Below are positions 18,067 to 28,884 of a stretch of DNA of 43,807 bases, in pieces. A program made the position numbers and the translations under genes. Within the stretch, counting starts at the first letter, position 1. Each line of letters opens with the position of its first letter. The notes under the pieces are model-generated. The model saw nothing but the letters and a program-made list of their open reading frames with translations, ran no database searches and had not been told where the DNA came from. This stretch comes from Thomasclavelia sp. (GTDB lineage Bacteria; Bacillota_I; Bacilli_A; Erysipelotrichales; Coprobacillaceae). The DNA lies in the NCBI RefSeq assembly GCF_017889095.1, contig NZ_JAGHEW010000242.1, positions 1-43,807 of the forward strand. Direction: 5' to 3'.

Positions 18067-18924
18067 TTATTCCTCTTTTAATCTAATTGAAACTATTTCT
18101 GGGGGATTATTTAATCGAGGCAATTTTTCATCACTACTGCTGATCCCTCTAGTTACAATTAAATCCATATCTTTTAATTTATAATGACCGTAATCCACCT
18201 CTGGAAACCAGCCTAATTCTGGTGCATACAAACCACCAATAAATGGTAGAATTACCTGTCCTCCATGATAATGTCCACTGACAACTAAATCAAAGTCCCA
18301 TTTATATGCTTTACCAAAAATAAAACTATCAGGACGATGAGCCATCATTAGTTGAAATGATGTTGTTTGTTTCATTTGATTTAAAAAACTATAAACATCT
18401 TTTTTCATTGTTTTTTGATCAATATCACCACTATCTTGACTAAAGGCATAATCATACATACCGCCTATTCTAATCAAGTTATCATTGATCTTGATATCTA
18501 CATATTCTTTATCTAATAAAACAACTCCGATGTCTTTAATATTACTTATTAATTCATCACTTTCACTATATTCGAATTCATGATTTCCTAAACTCATATA
18601 AACATCACTAATCTTCGTTAATGAACTTAAAAAAGCTAACGTACTTCCATCATCATTAGCTTCATTATCAATAATATCTCCAACACATAAAATAATATCT
18701 GGATTTAATTTATCAATCTGATCAATTATTTTATCCTTGATCTTACAATGATGATCATGAACATCAGCTATCATGACAATATTGACATCACTATTTATTT
18801 TTGAACTTGATATTTCATAAGTTGTAATATCAACTTGATAATATGAAATATACAAAAAATAGCCTATGATCATACATAGACAAATAGTTATAATTAGAAT
18901 TATTTTAAAAATCATTTTTTTCAT
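18067..18924 (-). CDS. Membrane-anchored metallophosphoesterase (YkuE-like)
   Basis: MIADVHDHH, VGDIID, LGNHEFEYS, MMAHRPD, SGHYHGGQ motifs after one TM. Confidence 0.9.
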   Translation of the reverse strand: MKKMIFKIILIITICLCMIIGYFLYISYYQVDITTYEISSSKINSDVNIVMIADVHDHHCKIKDKIIDQIDKLNPDIILCVGDIIDNEANDDGSTLAFLSSLTKISDVYMSLGNHEFEYSESDELISNIKDIGVVLLDKEYVDIKINDNLIRIGGMYDYAFSQDSGDIDQKTMKKDVYSFLNQMKQTTSFQLMMAHRPDSFIFGKAYKWDFDLVVSGHYHGGQVILPFIGGLYAPELGWFPEVDYGHYKLKDMDLIVTRGISSSDEKLPRLNNPPEIVSIRLKEE

Positions 18925-20455
18925 TGTTTATTTTCCATAAAATATTTTTTATTTTTAAAATTGGTTTTAAAAATAATTCCTTTTCATATTCATTCATTTC
19001 AAAAAACCACATACATAAAATATAAATAGCAGTATAAATAATTACACCAATAAAAAAAGAAATTATCGTATTAATACTATAAAATTGTAAGACAAAAAAA
19101 GAAATTATAATCATAACTATAGGAATGATTGCAATTTTGAAAATATTTTTCCAAAATAATATAATATCCAATCCTGTTATTTTATAATAATAAATATTCA
19201 TGATAATCCCTTGTCCAATAAAATAAGCAATACATGAACACAAAGCGGCTCCAATTCCACCATAATAAGGTACAATTAAATATGTACTAATAGCATTTAT
19301 TATTGCAATGATTAAGTAAACGATTGAACGAAATTGATGCTTATTTTGAGCAATCACGATATTTAATCCTGTATTTTGTATAAGAGGAATACTTAATGGT
19401 ATCATTGTTAATAATGCAATTACATACGATTCTTCATATCCTTTTCCTGCAATAAACAACACAAACTGTTGTCCAAAAACAATAAAACCTGATAATACCA
19501 AAGCAATTATATAAAATTGTAATCTACCTATTTTTATAAATAAATCACTCCAAATTTTTTTGTTTTCTTCTTTAATAACCATTCCAGTAATTTTCGGGAT
19601 AAGAACACTACTAATGCCAGATGATAAATTTTGTATCATTGTACTAAAAGTACCGCCCACATTATATATAGCAGTTGCAGCAGTACCTACTAATGCTCCT
19701 AAGATAACTTTATCAGTTGACCAAAATAACATATCTACAACTGTTCCTAAAAACACAAATGCTGAAAAATAAAATATTTCTTTCAACATAAAAAAAGGAA
19801 TATTTTTTAAATTTGGTTTAATATTTAATTTTTTTAAGCAATATGCTGCATTAATAGGCAACATAATGAATTGTAACATTGTACCTACTAAAGACATACC
19901 TACTGAACCAAAACCAATATACAAAACAATGATATTTGAAATAGGTACTGCTATTGTACTTAACATATCTACAAGTTTTCTAAATAGATATTTTTCATGA
20001 GCTATAGTAATAGATGAGAAAACACTAATTGGAAAAGAAATTGCAGTATTAAAAGATAATATATAAATTAATATCTTGATCTTACTTATTTCTTCGTTAG
20101 TCAATCCTTTATGAAATATTACATTTACATTATTTGAAAGAAAAAAACCGCCTACTAATACAAGCAAAGCAATAAATACATATATAATAAGAAATAACCC
20201 AATTATTCCTTCTTCTTTTTCTTTATTTTTTTCAACTCTATATTTAGTAATATATCGTACAATTGTACTACCCATACCAAAGCTTAATAACGATAGATAA
20301 CCAATAACAGAATTAGCAATACTATATAATCCATATTCTGCTTGACCTAATAAACGAAGCATAATAGGGGTATATATTAATGGAATTATACTTCCAAGGA
20401 AAAGATTGATATATGATAAAATCACACCTATTTTTAATTGATTTTTATTTTCCAT
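18905..20455 (-). CDS. Oligosaccharide flippase, Wzx-like (MOP superfamily)
   Basis: About 12-14 TMs; 'GVILSYINLFLGSIIPLIYTPIMLRLLGQAEYGLYSIANSVIGYLSLLSFGMGSTIVRYI'. Confidence 0.92.
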   Translation of the reverse strand: MENKNQLKIGVILSYINLFLGSIIPLIYTPIMLRLLGQAEYGLYSIANSVIGYLSLLSFGMGSTIVRYITKYRVEKNKEKEEGIIGLFLIIYVFIALLVLVGGFFLSNNVNVIFHKGLTNEEISKIKILIYILSFNTAISFPISVFSSITIAHEKYLFRKLVDMLSTIAVPISNIIVLYIGFGSVGMSLVGTMLQFIMLPINAAYCLKKLNIKPNLKNIPFFMLKEIFYFSAFVFLGTVVDMLFWSTDKVILGALVGTAATAIYNVGGTFSTMIQNLSSGISSVLIPKITGMVIKEENKKIWSDLFIKIGRLQFYIIALVLSGFIVFGQQFVLFIAGKGYEESYVIALLTMIPLSIPLIQNTGLNIVIAQNKHQFRSIVYLIIAIINAISTYLIVPYYGGIGAALCSCIAYFIGQGIIMNIYYYKITGLDIILFWKNIFKIAIIPIVMIIISFFVLQFYSINTIISFFIGVIIYTAIYILCMWFFEMNEYEKELFLKPILKIKNILWKINNEKNDF

Positions 20456-21612
20456 AACTTTTTTACCCTTTTTAATTTATTTTTTACTCTTATAAAAACA
20501 GTTACTTTATTTTGTTTAGTTTGATACTTTTCAATAATATCATGTAGTGTATTACTTTCTAGTTCATCATAGATGTCTAAACTTTTTTCAACCGGTTTAA
20601 TAATGCATGGATTAAATTTAGTTGCAATTTCTAAATTAGTTTTAAAAAAAGTCCCATGATTTGATAATAATGAAAGTATCTTTTTTCCTTTATCTGTATT
20701 AATAAAGATAAGTGATGTACCCTTATTATCAGCCCACATATCACCTAATTCATTAGCTCCCCAAAAATCTCCTAATAAAATATCACTACCACTACTCATG
20801 CATTTAAACTGACAACTTTTACATGAAGGTCTTAAATATAGGTTATTAATATATCCTCTCATAAAATCATTTTTAAATGCTTTTTGACTCTCAATAAAGC
20901 TATTATCAAAATATAAAGTAATATCGTAATTTGCCCATCCATCTTTTTTATCTCGAAAATCAACATACTCAACTTTCGCATTATATTTTTGTTCCACACT
21001 TGCTATATATTTTCTAAAAATCAATTCACTAGGAACCCCATGACAAACTATTTCAACTGCTAAAAAATTTTTATAGTCTTTTCCTAAATATTTTTTTAAT
21101 CCAGCAATTTGGCAACCAGTACCTGAAAAGAGAACAATTCTACCATCGTCTAATTCTTCTTTTATTTTTCTAAATGTATAATTTATATGGCTTTGTAGAT
21201 ATTTAGATCCTCTTATTAAAGGCATCTGTTTTTCATTATCAATTGAAATATGTTCTACTTCTAAATTTTTATTCATCCATGCTCCATAAACAATACCACT
21301 ATGATCAAAAATTATTTTCGTTATAAGCGAAAAGGCTCCACCAGAAGAACTCTTTTTTCTTATATCTATATTATTATTTTGAACTGCATATATATCAGGA
21401 TTAAATCCTTTTTTTTCACCTAAATTATTTATTGGGCAAACTTTTTTGCATAAATGACAATCTATACATTTTTTTATATCAACGTAAGGATACCTAAATC
21501 CATATTCATCTTCTATCATTTTTATACAGTTTTGGGGACAAATATTTTTACAAGCTTCACATCCAGAACATTTCTCTTTGTTTTCTATTGTAATCATAGT
21601 CTTATAAATCAT
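20434..21612 (-). CDS. 4Fe-4S ferredoxin / F420 hydrogenase beta-subunit-like protein of EPS clusters
   Basis: Two CxxCxxCxxxCP motifs (CSGCEACKNICP, CIDCHLCKKVCP), 'SSGGAFSLI', 'LFSGTGCQIAGLK', 'CHGVPS'. Confidence 0.9.
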   Translation of the reverse strand: MIYKTMITIENKEKCSGCEACKNICPQNCIKMIEDEYGFRYPYVDIKKCIDCHLCKKVCPINNLGEKKGFNPDIYAVQNNNIDIRKKSSSGGAFSLITKIIFDHSGIVYGAWMNKNLEVEHISIDNEKQMPLIRGSKYLQSHINYTFRKIKEELDDGRIVLFSGTGCQIAGLKKYLGKDYKNFLAVEIVCHGVPSELIFRKYIASVEQKYNAKVEYVDFRDKKDGWANYDITLYFDNSFIESQKAFKNDFMRGYINNLYLRPSCKSCQFKCMSSGSDILLGDFWGANELGDMWADNKGTSLIFINTDKGKKILSLLSNHGTFFKTNLEIATKFNPCIIKPVEKSLDIYDELESNTLHDIIEKYQTKQNKVTVFIRVKNKLKRVKKLWKIKIN

Positions 21613-22114
21613 ATCCCATTGTATTTTCCAATTCTAAAAACATTTGTTTTTTTTCATCATCAGTTTTTTTATTCCATATTGTATTATAAGTAGGTTTTTT
21701 ATTTAAACTACTTTGATGTTTTTGAATATATTCATCAAATGTACAAATAATTCTCCATGGATTTCCAATAATAACAACATTTTCAGGAACATCTTTTGCT
21801 ACAACAGTTCCAGCTCCTACTATAACTTTGTTGCCAATTTTAGTATTTGGTAAGACTATTGCACCAAAACCAATAAATACATCATTTCCTATATCAACAC
21901 GTCCAACTTTTGTATAACCTATAAACTTTTTTGTACTAGCATCGTGACCTAAAATAGTAGCATTAGTTATTGTAACATTATTTCCTATTGAGATTAAAAA
22001 GCCATGACAATAATCAATGTTTGAATTTATAATATCTACATTATTGCCTATTTTCACTCCCCTATCTCGTAATGATTCAACTATATTTTTCTTCTCTTTC
22101 TTTCTAATAAACAT
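21602..22114 (-). CDS. Left-handed beta-helix (hexapeptide) acyltransferase
   Basis: Hexapeptide repeats 'VDIGNDVFIGFGAIVLPNTKIGNKVIVGAGTVVAKDVPENVVIIGNP'. Confidence 0.93.
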   Translation of the reverse strand: MFIRKKEKKNIVESLRDRGVKIGNNVDIINSNIDYCHGFLISIGNNVTITNATILGHDASTKKFIGYTKVGRVDIGNDVFIGFGAIVLPNTKIGNKVIVGAGTVVAKDVPENVVIIGNPWRIICTFDEYIQKHQSSLNKKPTYNTIWNKKTDDEKKQMFLELENTMGYDL

Positions 22115-22116
22115 TT

Positions 22117-23280
22117 TTAATCCTTTCTTAGTTCTTCTATTTCTTTATAAAGTTTTTTTGTTTTCTTTAAATATTGTGGTAAAAAGCTATTTAAATGTAT
22201 TCTAATTTTATCTTTATTTGAATTTAACCAAATAAAAGCTTTTTTTAATTCATCTGTTTCTTTCAAATCTTGTGTTGATATAACATAATTTTCATAACTT
22301 CCAAATAAATCTTTTGCTATTCCTTTTGCTTTAACCGAATATCCTAAAACTAGAGTTGGCACTGATGATGAATAAGCAGCTATTGTTGCATGAGTACGTG
22401 CACCAATGAATAATGTACACTTACCTATTAGATATTTAAATTGTTTTGCATTCATTTCAGGAATCAATATAATTCTAGAATTATTTTCATATTTTTCCTG
22501 TATATTTGTAAGTACTGTACTGTCATTAGTAAAATCCCATGAAACATGGGGTATTAAAGCAATTTTATAATCCGTATTTTCAATTATATAATCTATTAAA
22601 TTACAAAAATTATTAACTACAATATTATTATTTTTAGCATACTCTATAATTACAGGACTAATATTAATACCAACAACATTATCACAAAAAAAGTCTTCGA
22701 AAATTTCTATCTTCTCCTTTTCCATGATAAATGCCGGATCAGGAAATAATTTTGTATTTTTATTCACTTTTTTTAAAGCATTATAAGATATACTTTCCCT
22801 AGCAATTATTAAACTATATTTTTTTAAATCTTTTTCCATTTCTTCATCAATTAATGCTGGCTCAACCGAACATTCCCATAATACTGTCTTTACTCCAATT
22901 TTATTTAGATATTCATTTAATATTGCATGTTCTTTATAACTCGAATAACAATAATTATCACCACCTATTGACAAAGCTATGTCACCTTTTTCAACATTGT
23001 TAAACAACGCATCATAAGTTATCTTTTCTGCATATTTGTCATTATTGAATAACCTAATTAATAATGATGCTTTTAATCTTTTTAAAGAAAAACGAGAATA
23101 AGATGATTTATGCTCCTTAACATCTATAATCTTATCTAATCCAAACTTTTTATCTTCTTCAGGTCGATAAGAATATAATTCATCAATTTTTCCATTTAAG
23201 ATTTTATATGTACCTCTTACTATAGCTTCACAACCATGATTACCACTACCACCATGCGAGTATAATACTATTTTTGACAT
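22117..23280 (-). CDS. Polysaccharide pyruvyl transferase family protein
   Basis: 'LYSHGGSGNHGCEAIVRGT', 'DIALSIGGDNYCY', 'FIGARTHATIAAYSSSVPTLVLGYSVKAKGIAKDLFG'. Confidence 0.92.
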   Translation of the reverse strand: MSKIVLYSHGGSGNHGCEAIVRGTYKILNGKIDELYSYRPEEDKKFGLDKIIDVKEHKSSYSRFSLKRLKASLLIRLFNNDKYAEKITYDALFNNVEKGDIALSIGGDNYCYSSYKEHAILNEYLNKIGVKTVLWECSVEPALIDEEMEKDLKKYSLIIARESISYNALKKVNKNTKLFPDPAFIMEKEKIEIFEDFFCDNVVGINISPVIIEYAKNNNIVVNNFCNLIDYIIENTDYKIALIPHVSWDFTNDSTVLTNIQEKYENNSRIILIPEMNAKQFKYLIGKCTLFIGARTHATIAAYSSSVPTLVLGYSVKAKGIAKDLFGSYENYVISTQDLKETDELKKAFIWLNSNKDKIRIHLNSFLPQYLKKTKKLYKEIEELRKD

Positions 23281-24461
23281 ATATTAATTCCCCCGTTAGC
23301 TAATAAATTTTCTATTTTTCCTATTATGTTTTTTACTGAATATTTACTTTCAATTGTCTTTAAAGCATTCAACTCTATTTTGTTGTATAATTCTTCATTG
23401 TTAATTAGATTTATAATTTCGTAGGCAATGTCTTTAGGACTATGACTAGTCAAAATACCATTTATACCATTTAAAATAAATTCTTTTGGGCCTATAGATT
23501 CTGATACTATACACGGTTTTGATAGAGCTAATGCTTCCAGTACTGTTAAACACTGTGATTCAACTAATGATGGATGTACCATAATATCCGCATTTTTTAT
23601 ATATGGATAAGGATTATTTTTTTCTCCTTTTAATATGATATGGTTATTAAGCTTATTTTTTTCAATTTCTATTTTTATTTTCTCAAATTCTGATCCATTC
23701 CCAACAATATGCCATCTAAAATCATAGAATCCACTTTTAATTAATTCTTTTACAATCTCTACAATACATATAATATTTTTTTCTGGTGATAATCTTCCAA
23801 CGGTAACAATATTAAAATTTTCATTCTCATACGGATTAAAAAAAATAGCCTTTTTATTAATTTCATCAGTATCAATCATATTAGGGATTACAATAACTTT
23901 ATTATTCAAATTACCAAAATAATTCTCTATCATTTCTTTACAACCATTTGAAACTGCTACAACCTGATCAAAATAATTAAAAATATTTGCCATCTTATAT
24001 CTTTCATTATTGTTGTAATTGCATTCGCCATGATGCCACCAAACATATTTTTGATTAGCATTTACACAATGTGCTACTACTTCGGCACAGAAACCGACTC
24101 TAAAAGCAATTGCACAATCATATTTAGTTTTAAACTTAAACAAGAATTTTGCAAAAAATAAAAATTTTTGGTTGAATTTATTAGTTAAAAATAATATGAT
24201 TTTTAACCAAAAAGAAAAACAATCTTTATTCTTTAATGATTTTTTTAAACATTTGATAGTTGGGCCATAAGTATTTGTTATATCCATAAATTTCAAATTA
24301 ACTTTATCTGGTAGTTCATTAATATAATCACCTAAATCTTCAAACAAAACCAAATCTATATCATATATGTCATAATTGATATTTTTTAAAATATCAATTA
24401 ATGATTTTTCTACACCACCTACATTTAAATGTCCATTAACAAATAATATTTTCTTCTTCAT
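23268..24461 (-). CDS. Glycosyltransferase, GT4 family
   Basis: 'VNGHLNVGGVEKSLIDIL', 'VGRLSPEKNI', 'HPSLVESQCLTVLEALALSKPCIVS'. Confidence 0.92.
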   Translation of the reverse strand: MKKKILFVNGHLNVGGVEKSLIDILKNINYDIYDIDLVLFEDLGDYINELPDKVNLKFMDITNTYGPTIKCLKKSLKNKDCFSFWLKIILFLTNKFNQKFLFFAKFLFKFKTKYDCAIAFRVGFCAEVVAHCVNANQKYVWWHHGECNYNNNERYKMANIFNYFDQVVAVSNGCKEMIENYFGNLNNKVIVIPNMIDTDEINKKAIFFNPYENENFNIVTVGRLSPEKNIICIVEIVKELIKSGFYDFRWHIVGNGSEFEKIKIEIEKNKLNNHIILKGEKNNPYPYIKNADIMVHPSLVESQCLTVLEALALSKPCIVSESIGPKEFILNGINGILTSHSPKDIAYEIINLINNEELYNKIELNALKTIESKYSVKNIIGKIENLLANGGINICQK

Positions 24462-25480
24462 ATAATTCTAATCAAAAAATACAATCTATATTTATAAATG
24501 TAGGTAATTACTTTCAATTTCCAATTAATATCTAATGAATTAATTTTAATTCTTTTAAACATGTCTTTTACATACTTATCATTCAATATATTCATAGATT
24601 CACATTTTTTGATTTTACGATCTTCTAATGAATTTTTAATATTACCAATACAATGATATACAATATATAATAGACTTAAATCAATTTCCCTTTGAAAATC
24701 ATACTCGGTGACTTTTCTAAAAAAATCATCTATTGCTAAATATAATTGTTTCATAATTTTCCATTTATCCTTATAATACGTATGAGTAACAGAATTTTCA
24801 TTCAATACATAATGATATAAACATTGATTTTTCATATAATAAAAACTATTTGCATAATACATAAATTGTGATCCAAATAATAAATCCTCTGAAAATCTCA
24901 TACCTGCCTTATATCGTATTTTATGTTTTATAATCACTTTTCGTTTAAATAGGCATACCCAATTAGATATTGTTGGTGGATAATCAACAGAGTTTGTCAT
25001 TAATAATGTTGGAAAATATTCTTTTACTAACATATCATGATTATAAAATCCTTCTCTTATGCTATGAGTAAATATCTCTTTTTTCTCATTATTTTCCTTA
25101 TAACAATCACACATAACAATATCACAATCATATTGATTATTTATTTTCATCATTCTTTCATACATGTCTAATTCTAAATAATCATCACTATCAACAAAAG
25201 CTATATAATATCCACTACTATATTCAATTCCATCATTTCTTGCAGCCGAAACACCTTGATTATCCTTGTGAATAACTTTAATCCTTTTATCTTTTGCAGC
25301 AAACTCATTACATATATTTAAGCTATTATCTATTGAACCATCATCAATAAGTATAATTTCTAAATTAGAATAACTTTGATTGACAATGCTATTTAAACAA
25401 GTAAACAAATATTTTTCAGCATTATAAATCGGCACTATTACACTTATTTTTTTATATGTATTATTTTCCGTTTCCATCAT
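24458..25480 (-). CDS. Glycosyltransferase, GT2 family
   Basis: 'SVIVPIYNAEKYLFTCLNSIVNQSYSNLEIILIDDGSIDNS', 'FVDSDDYLE'. Confidence 0.94.
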   Translation of the reverse strand: MMETENNTYKKISVIVPIYNAEKYLFTCLNSIVNQSYSNLEIILIDDGSIDNSLNICNEFAAKDKRIKVIHKDNQGVSAARNDGIEYSSGYYIAFVDSDDYLELDMYERMMKINNQYDCDIVMCDCYKENNEKKEIFTHSIREGFYNHDMLVKEYFPTLLMTNSVDYPPTISNWVCLFKRKVIIKHKIRYKAGMRFSEDLLFGSQFMYYANSFYYMKNQCLYHYVLNENSVTHTYYKDKWKIMKQLYLAIDDFFRKVTEYDFQREIDLSLLYIVYHCIGNIKNSLEDRKIKKCESMNILNDKYVKDMFKRIKINSLDINWKLKVITYIYKYRLYFLIRII

Positions 25481-26555
25481 ATATCCTTTCTAATTTTTCT
25501 ACTGTTTTACTAATATCAAAAGAAGAAATAATTTTATTAGAATCAACTCTTTTCTTATTTTTAAATGCAATAATTTTATCAATCCATTTTTTGTTATCCA
25601 AAGGACAAAAATCAACATGATCATCATCTATAGCTATATCTTTAGGGACAGTACTTGATACAATACAATATAAACCGCTTGCTTGAGCTTCAATAGCAAC
25701 AATTCCTAATCCTTCCATTTTAGATGGTAATAGAAAAATATCAAATGTACTCATTATTTCTGGTATTTCTTTTCTAATTCCTGCAAAATATACATAATCT
25801 TTTAAACCATAGTTATTAATTTTATTCTTTAGATTTTCCTTTTCCACTCCATCCCCAACAATAATTAATCGATATTTGTTACTGTATTTTTGTAATCCAT
25901 GCAATATATCAATTAAAAATGTGTGATTTTTATTCTCAGATAAACTCCCCACACTTCCAAGAATTACTTCATCTTCTTTTATATTGAACTCTTTTTTCAA
26001 ATCACCAATTATCTTTTCATTTGGTTTAATAAATCTATTTGTATCTATTCCGTTAAATAATAGAGTAAAGTCATTTTTAAATAATGATTTGCCTGCAATA
26101 TTTGAACAAGCCAAACAATCAGTCGCATATTTATGAATTAATCTTTTATTTATTTCAATCAAAAAATGATAAATAAAATTTGACTCAAACATCTTTTGAT
26201 TAGCATGTGAATGAACTATAATTTTTTTTATTCCTGCCTTGGATGCTGCATACGCAATAAATCCTCCTTGCCAATCCATATGAGAATGAACCACATCAGG
26301 TGAATTTTCTCTAAAAAAATCAATCAAATATTTTATGTATTTTAAAATTCCAACTTTTGATATACTAGGGGTATAAAAAATATTACCTCCTAAGTGTTTG
26401 ACTTCATCATCATAAAAACCATGGGTATCACTAAATACTAAAAAATCAAAATTATATTTTTTTCTATCAATTTTTCTAAATATATTCATCACTAATGTTT
26501 CTGCCCCACCAGCATTTAATCTTCCTAAACAATGTATAATTCTTATTTTTTTCAT
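25461..26555 (-). CDS. Glycosyltransferase, GT4 family
   Basis: 'CLGRLNAGGAETLVMNIFR', 'GSVGSLSENKNH', 'LLPSKMEGLGIVAIEAQASGLYCIVS'. Confidence 0.93.
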   Translation of the reverse strand: MKKIRIIHCLGRLNAGGAETLVMNIFRKIDRKKYNFDFLVFSDTHGFYDDEVKHLGGNIFYTPSISKVGILKYIKYLIDFFRENSPDVVHSHMDWQGGFIAYAASKAGIKKIIVHSHANQKMFESNFIYHFLIEINKRLIHKYATDCLACSNIAGKSLFKNDFTLLFNGIDTNRFIKPNEKIIGDLKKEFNIKEDEVILGSVGSLSENKNHTFLIDILHGLQKYSNKYRLIIVGDGVEKENLKNKINNYGLKDYVYFAGIRKEIPEIMSTFDIFLLPSKMEGLGIVAIEAQASGLYCIVSSTVPKDIAIDDDHVDFCPLDNKKWIDKIIAFKNKKRVDSNKIISSFDISKTVEKLERIYDGNGK

Positions 26556-26559
26556 ATCA

Positions 26560-27756
26560 TTAACCCATTAATTTATATATTTTTTCTATTTCATTAGAAT
26601 TACTATAATCACTGTTTTTTAAATTATTAATAATTTTTTTCTGTAGATCTTTATTGTTAAGAAAATCTACAATTCCCTTAGCACATCCATCATTATCCAT
26701 ATCAACAATTATCCCATCATACCCATCTGTTAATTGACTTGAAGAAGTAGGGAATCTGGTTATAATAACTGGTTTGCATAATATCTGTGCTTCTCTAACA
26801 GTTACCGCTTTCCCTTCATAACGAGAAGGCTGTACATAAAAATCACATGCTTTTATATATGGATATGGATTTTGCTTTTTTCCTAAAATAAAAACATGCT
26901 CTTTCATAGCATGTTCTTCTATTTTTTCTTTGATTAATTCTTCATCACTTCCAAAACCAATAATATACCATTTTATATTAATTCCATAATCAATGATTTT
27001 TTTACAAATTTCTGATATATTATCAAAATTTTTAGCATATGAAAATCTTCCTATAGAACATAAAATTATATCATCACCTTTTTTGACCATTTCCAAGGCT
27101 ACATCTTTATCAGCTTGACTTAAAATCATACCCTTAGTAATTATATTATCTATTCTAATAACTTTATTTGATAATCCCGGCATCTTAGTTAAAAAAGCTT
27201 TAGTACATTGATCAGAAATAGAAATTATTTTATCAAAACTATTCCACATCTTTTTCTCTACTTCTATGTCTATATCTATTGTTGAATAATCAGTATGAAT
27301 CCAAGCTATTTTCTTTTTTGCATTACATTTATATAAACAAATGTAATGTGGTGTTAAGAAACTAATAGCCAAATCATAATTAATATCTTTATTTATAAAA
27401 TCAATATACTTATATGTATATCGATGACTATAGGTAAGCTCTACCTGATTATCTTTTTTTAATTTTTTTCTTTTTATAGCGCTTTTTGCAAATATTTTAG
27501 CTTTCAATCTTCCAAATAACATTTTAAATTGTTTTTCTTTGATAAGATCAATCATTGGAACTGCTAAATATTTTGCTTGATTTTCTTGTAAAATATTTAC
27601 GTTCGATGGTATTGAATCGAACAGTTCCCCTTGATGATGGCATAAAAAAAGATCTACCTGATACTTTGAATAGTCAAAACTATCAAGTAATCCTAATAAA
27701 GCACGTTCAGCACCACCAATTTCCATTGCGTGTAAAAAAATAATCACTTTTTTCAT
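26560..27756 (-). CDS. Glycosyltransferase, GT4 family
   Basis: 'FLHAMEIGGAERALLGLLDSF', 'SIGRFSYAKNF', 'VQPSRYEGKAVTVREAQILCKPVI'; start set to internal Met with SD GGGG. Confidence 0.92.
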   Translation of the reverse strand: MKKVIIFLHAMEIGGAERALLGLLDSFDYSKYQVDLFLCHHQGELFDSIPSNVNILQENQAKYLAVPMIDLIKEKQFKMLFGRLKAKIFAKSAIKRKKLKKDNQVELTYSHRYTYKYIDFINKDINYDLAISFLTPHYICLYKCNAKKKIAWIHTDYSTIDIDIEVEKKMWNSFDKIISISDQCTKAFLTKMPGLSNKVIRIDNIITKGMILSQADKDVALEMVKKGDDIILCSIGRFSYAKNFDNISEICKKIIDYGINIKWYIIGFGSDEELIKEKIEEHAMKEHVFILGKKQNPYPYIKACDFYVQPSRYEGKAVTVREAQILCKPVIITRFPTSSSQLTDGYDGIIVDMDNDGCAKGIVDFLNNKDLQKKIINNLKNSDYSNSNEIEKIYKLMG

Positions 27757-27849
27757 TCTTATTATCCCCTTTATTAGAAAATGAGAAAATTCAATTTTAT
27801 CATTATAAGCACCATACAATAATAAATTATTAGTGATATATTACTATAT

Positions 27850-28884
27850 TTACAAAATATTTTCTAATAATTTCAATAATTGCTTTTTTATTTGTTTTAT
27901 ACATGCATATTTTTTTCGTTCGTTATATAAAGCATTAATATCTTTTGTTTTTATCATCTTGTATTTTTGTTCGTTATTAAACCAATCAAAAGAAACTCCA
28001 TTACATGCTTTTTGTAGATCAAAATTAAAAATGTAATACAAAATTTTATCTTTTTTCGACTTTTTGTGAATATTTCATAATAACATCATCTACATATCCT
28101 AAAAAATAATTACATAACTCAATATTTGCCATTCTGCAAAGTTTAATTTTTTATATTTTATAAATTCAGATATTTTATAATTATATTGCTTTATTGCGTC
28201 TTCAAATATTCTGTTATCATTAAGATTAGTTGTAACTCCACCATAAACATAGAAATAAACATTTTCTGGTATTGAAACTATTTTATTTGTCTTTAGAAGA
28301 ACATGTAAATTAAAACATAAATCTTCTCCATATATCAATTTTGTAATTGGCACATTTTTTACTAAATCTATGTTATATAATTTTCCCCACATATTAACAG
28401 GAAAATTACCCCATCCGCAAAATGATTTTAAATGTTCATCTATTAACTCTCTATTAAAAATTATTTTATTATCATAAATATCGTTGCATATCTTTTCTTT
28501 ATAAATCCATGTTTACCTAATACTCTTGTAAAAGTTCCAAAATTAACATCAGCATTATTTTTCAGCAAAGCATCTAATAACAATTTAATTGCATTTTTAT
28601 CTAAATAATCATCACTATCAACAAAAGTTATGTACCCTCCCCCCCCGCTTTTTCTATTCCAATATGTCTGGCAATATCAACGCCTTCATTTTCTTTTTTA
28701 CAATTCTAATTCGCTTATCTTTATTTGCAAATTCTGTATATATTTTATAACTGTTATCAGTAGACCCATCATCTACAATAATTATTTCAATATTATTATA
28801 GGTCTGTTTAACTATTGAATTTAGGCATCTTTTTAATTCCTTTTCTTTATTAAAAACAGGAACTACAACACTAACTTTATCCAT
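27850..28884 (-). pseudogene. GT2-family glycosyltransferase broken by about five single-nucleotide indels in homopolymer runs
   Basis: Fragments 28884-28654, 28392-28099 and 28041-27850 plus the unlisted piece 'GYITFVDSDDYLDKNAIKLLLDALLKNNADVNFGTFTRVLGKHGF' join into one GT2 after ±1 changes. Confidence 0.82.

Noticed and set aside
27833-28036. 67-aa plus-strand ORF near the broken glycosyltransferase
   Set aside because: Antisense to the C-terminal GT2 fragment; no SD or domain.
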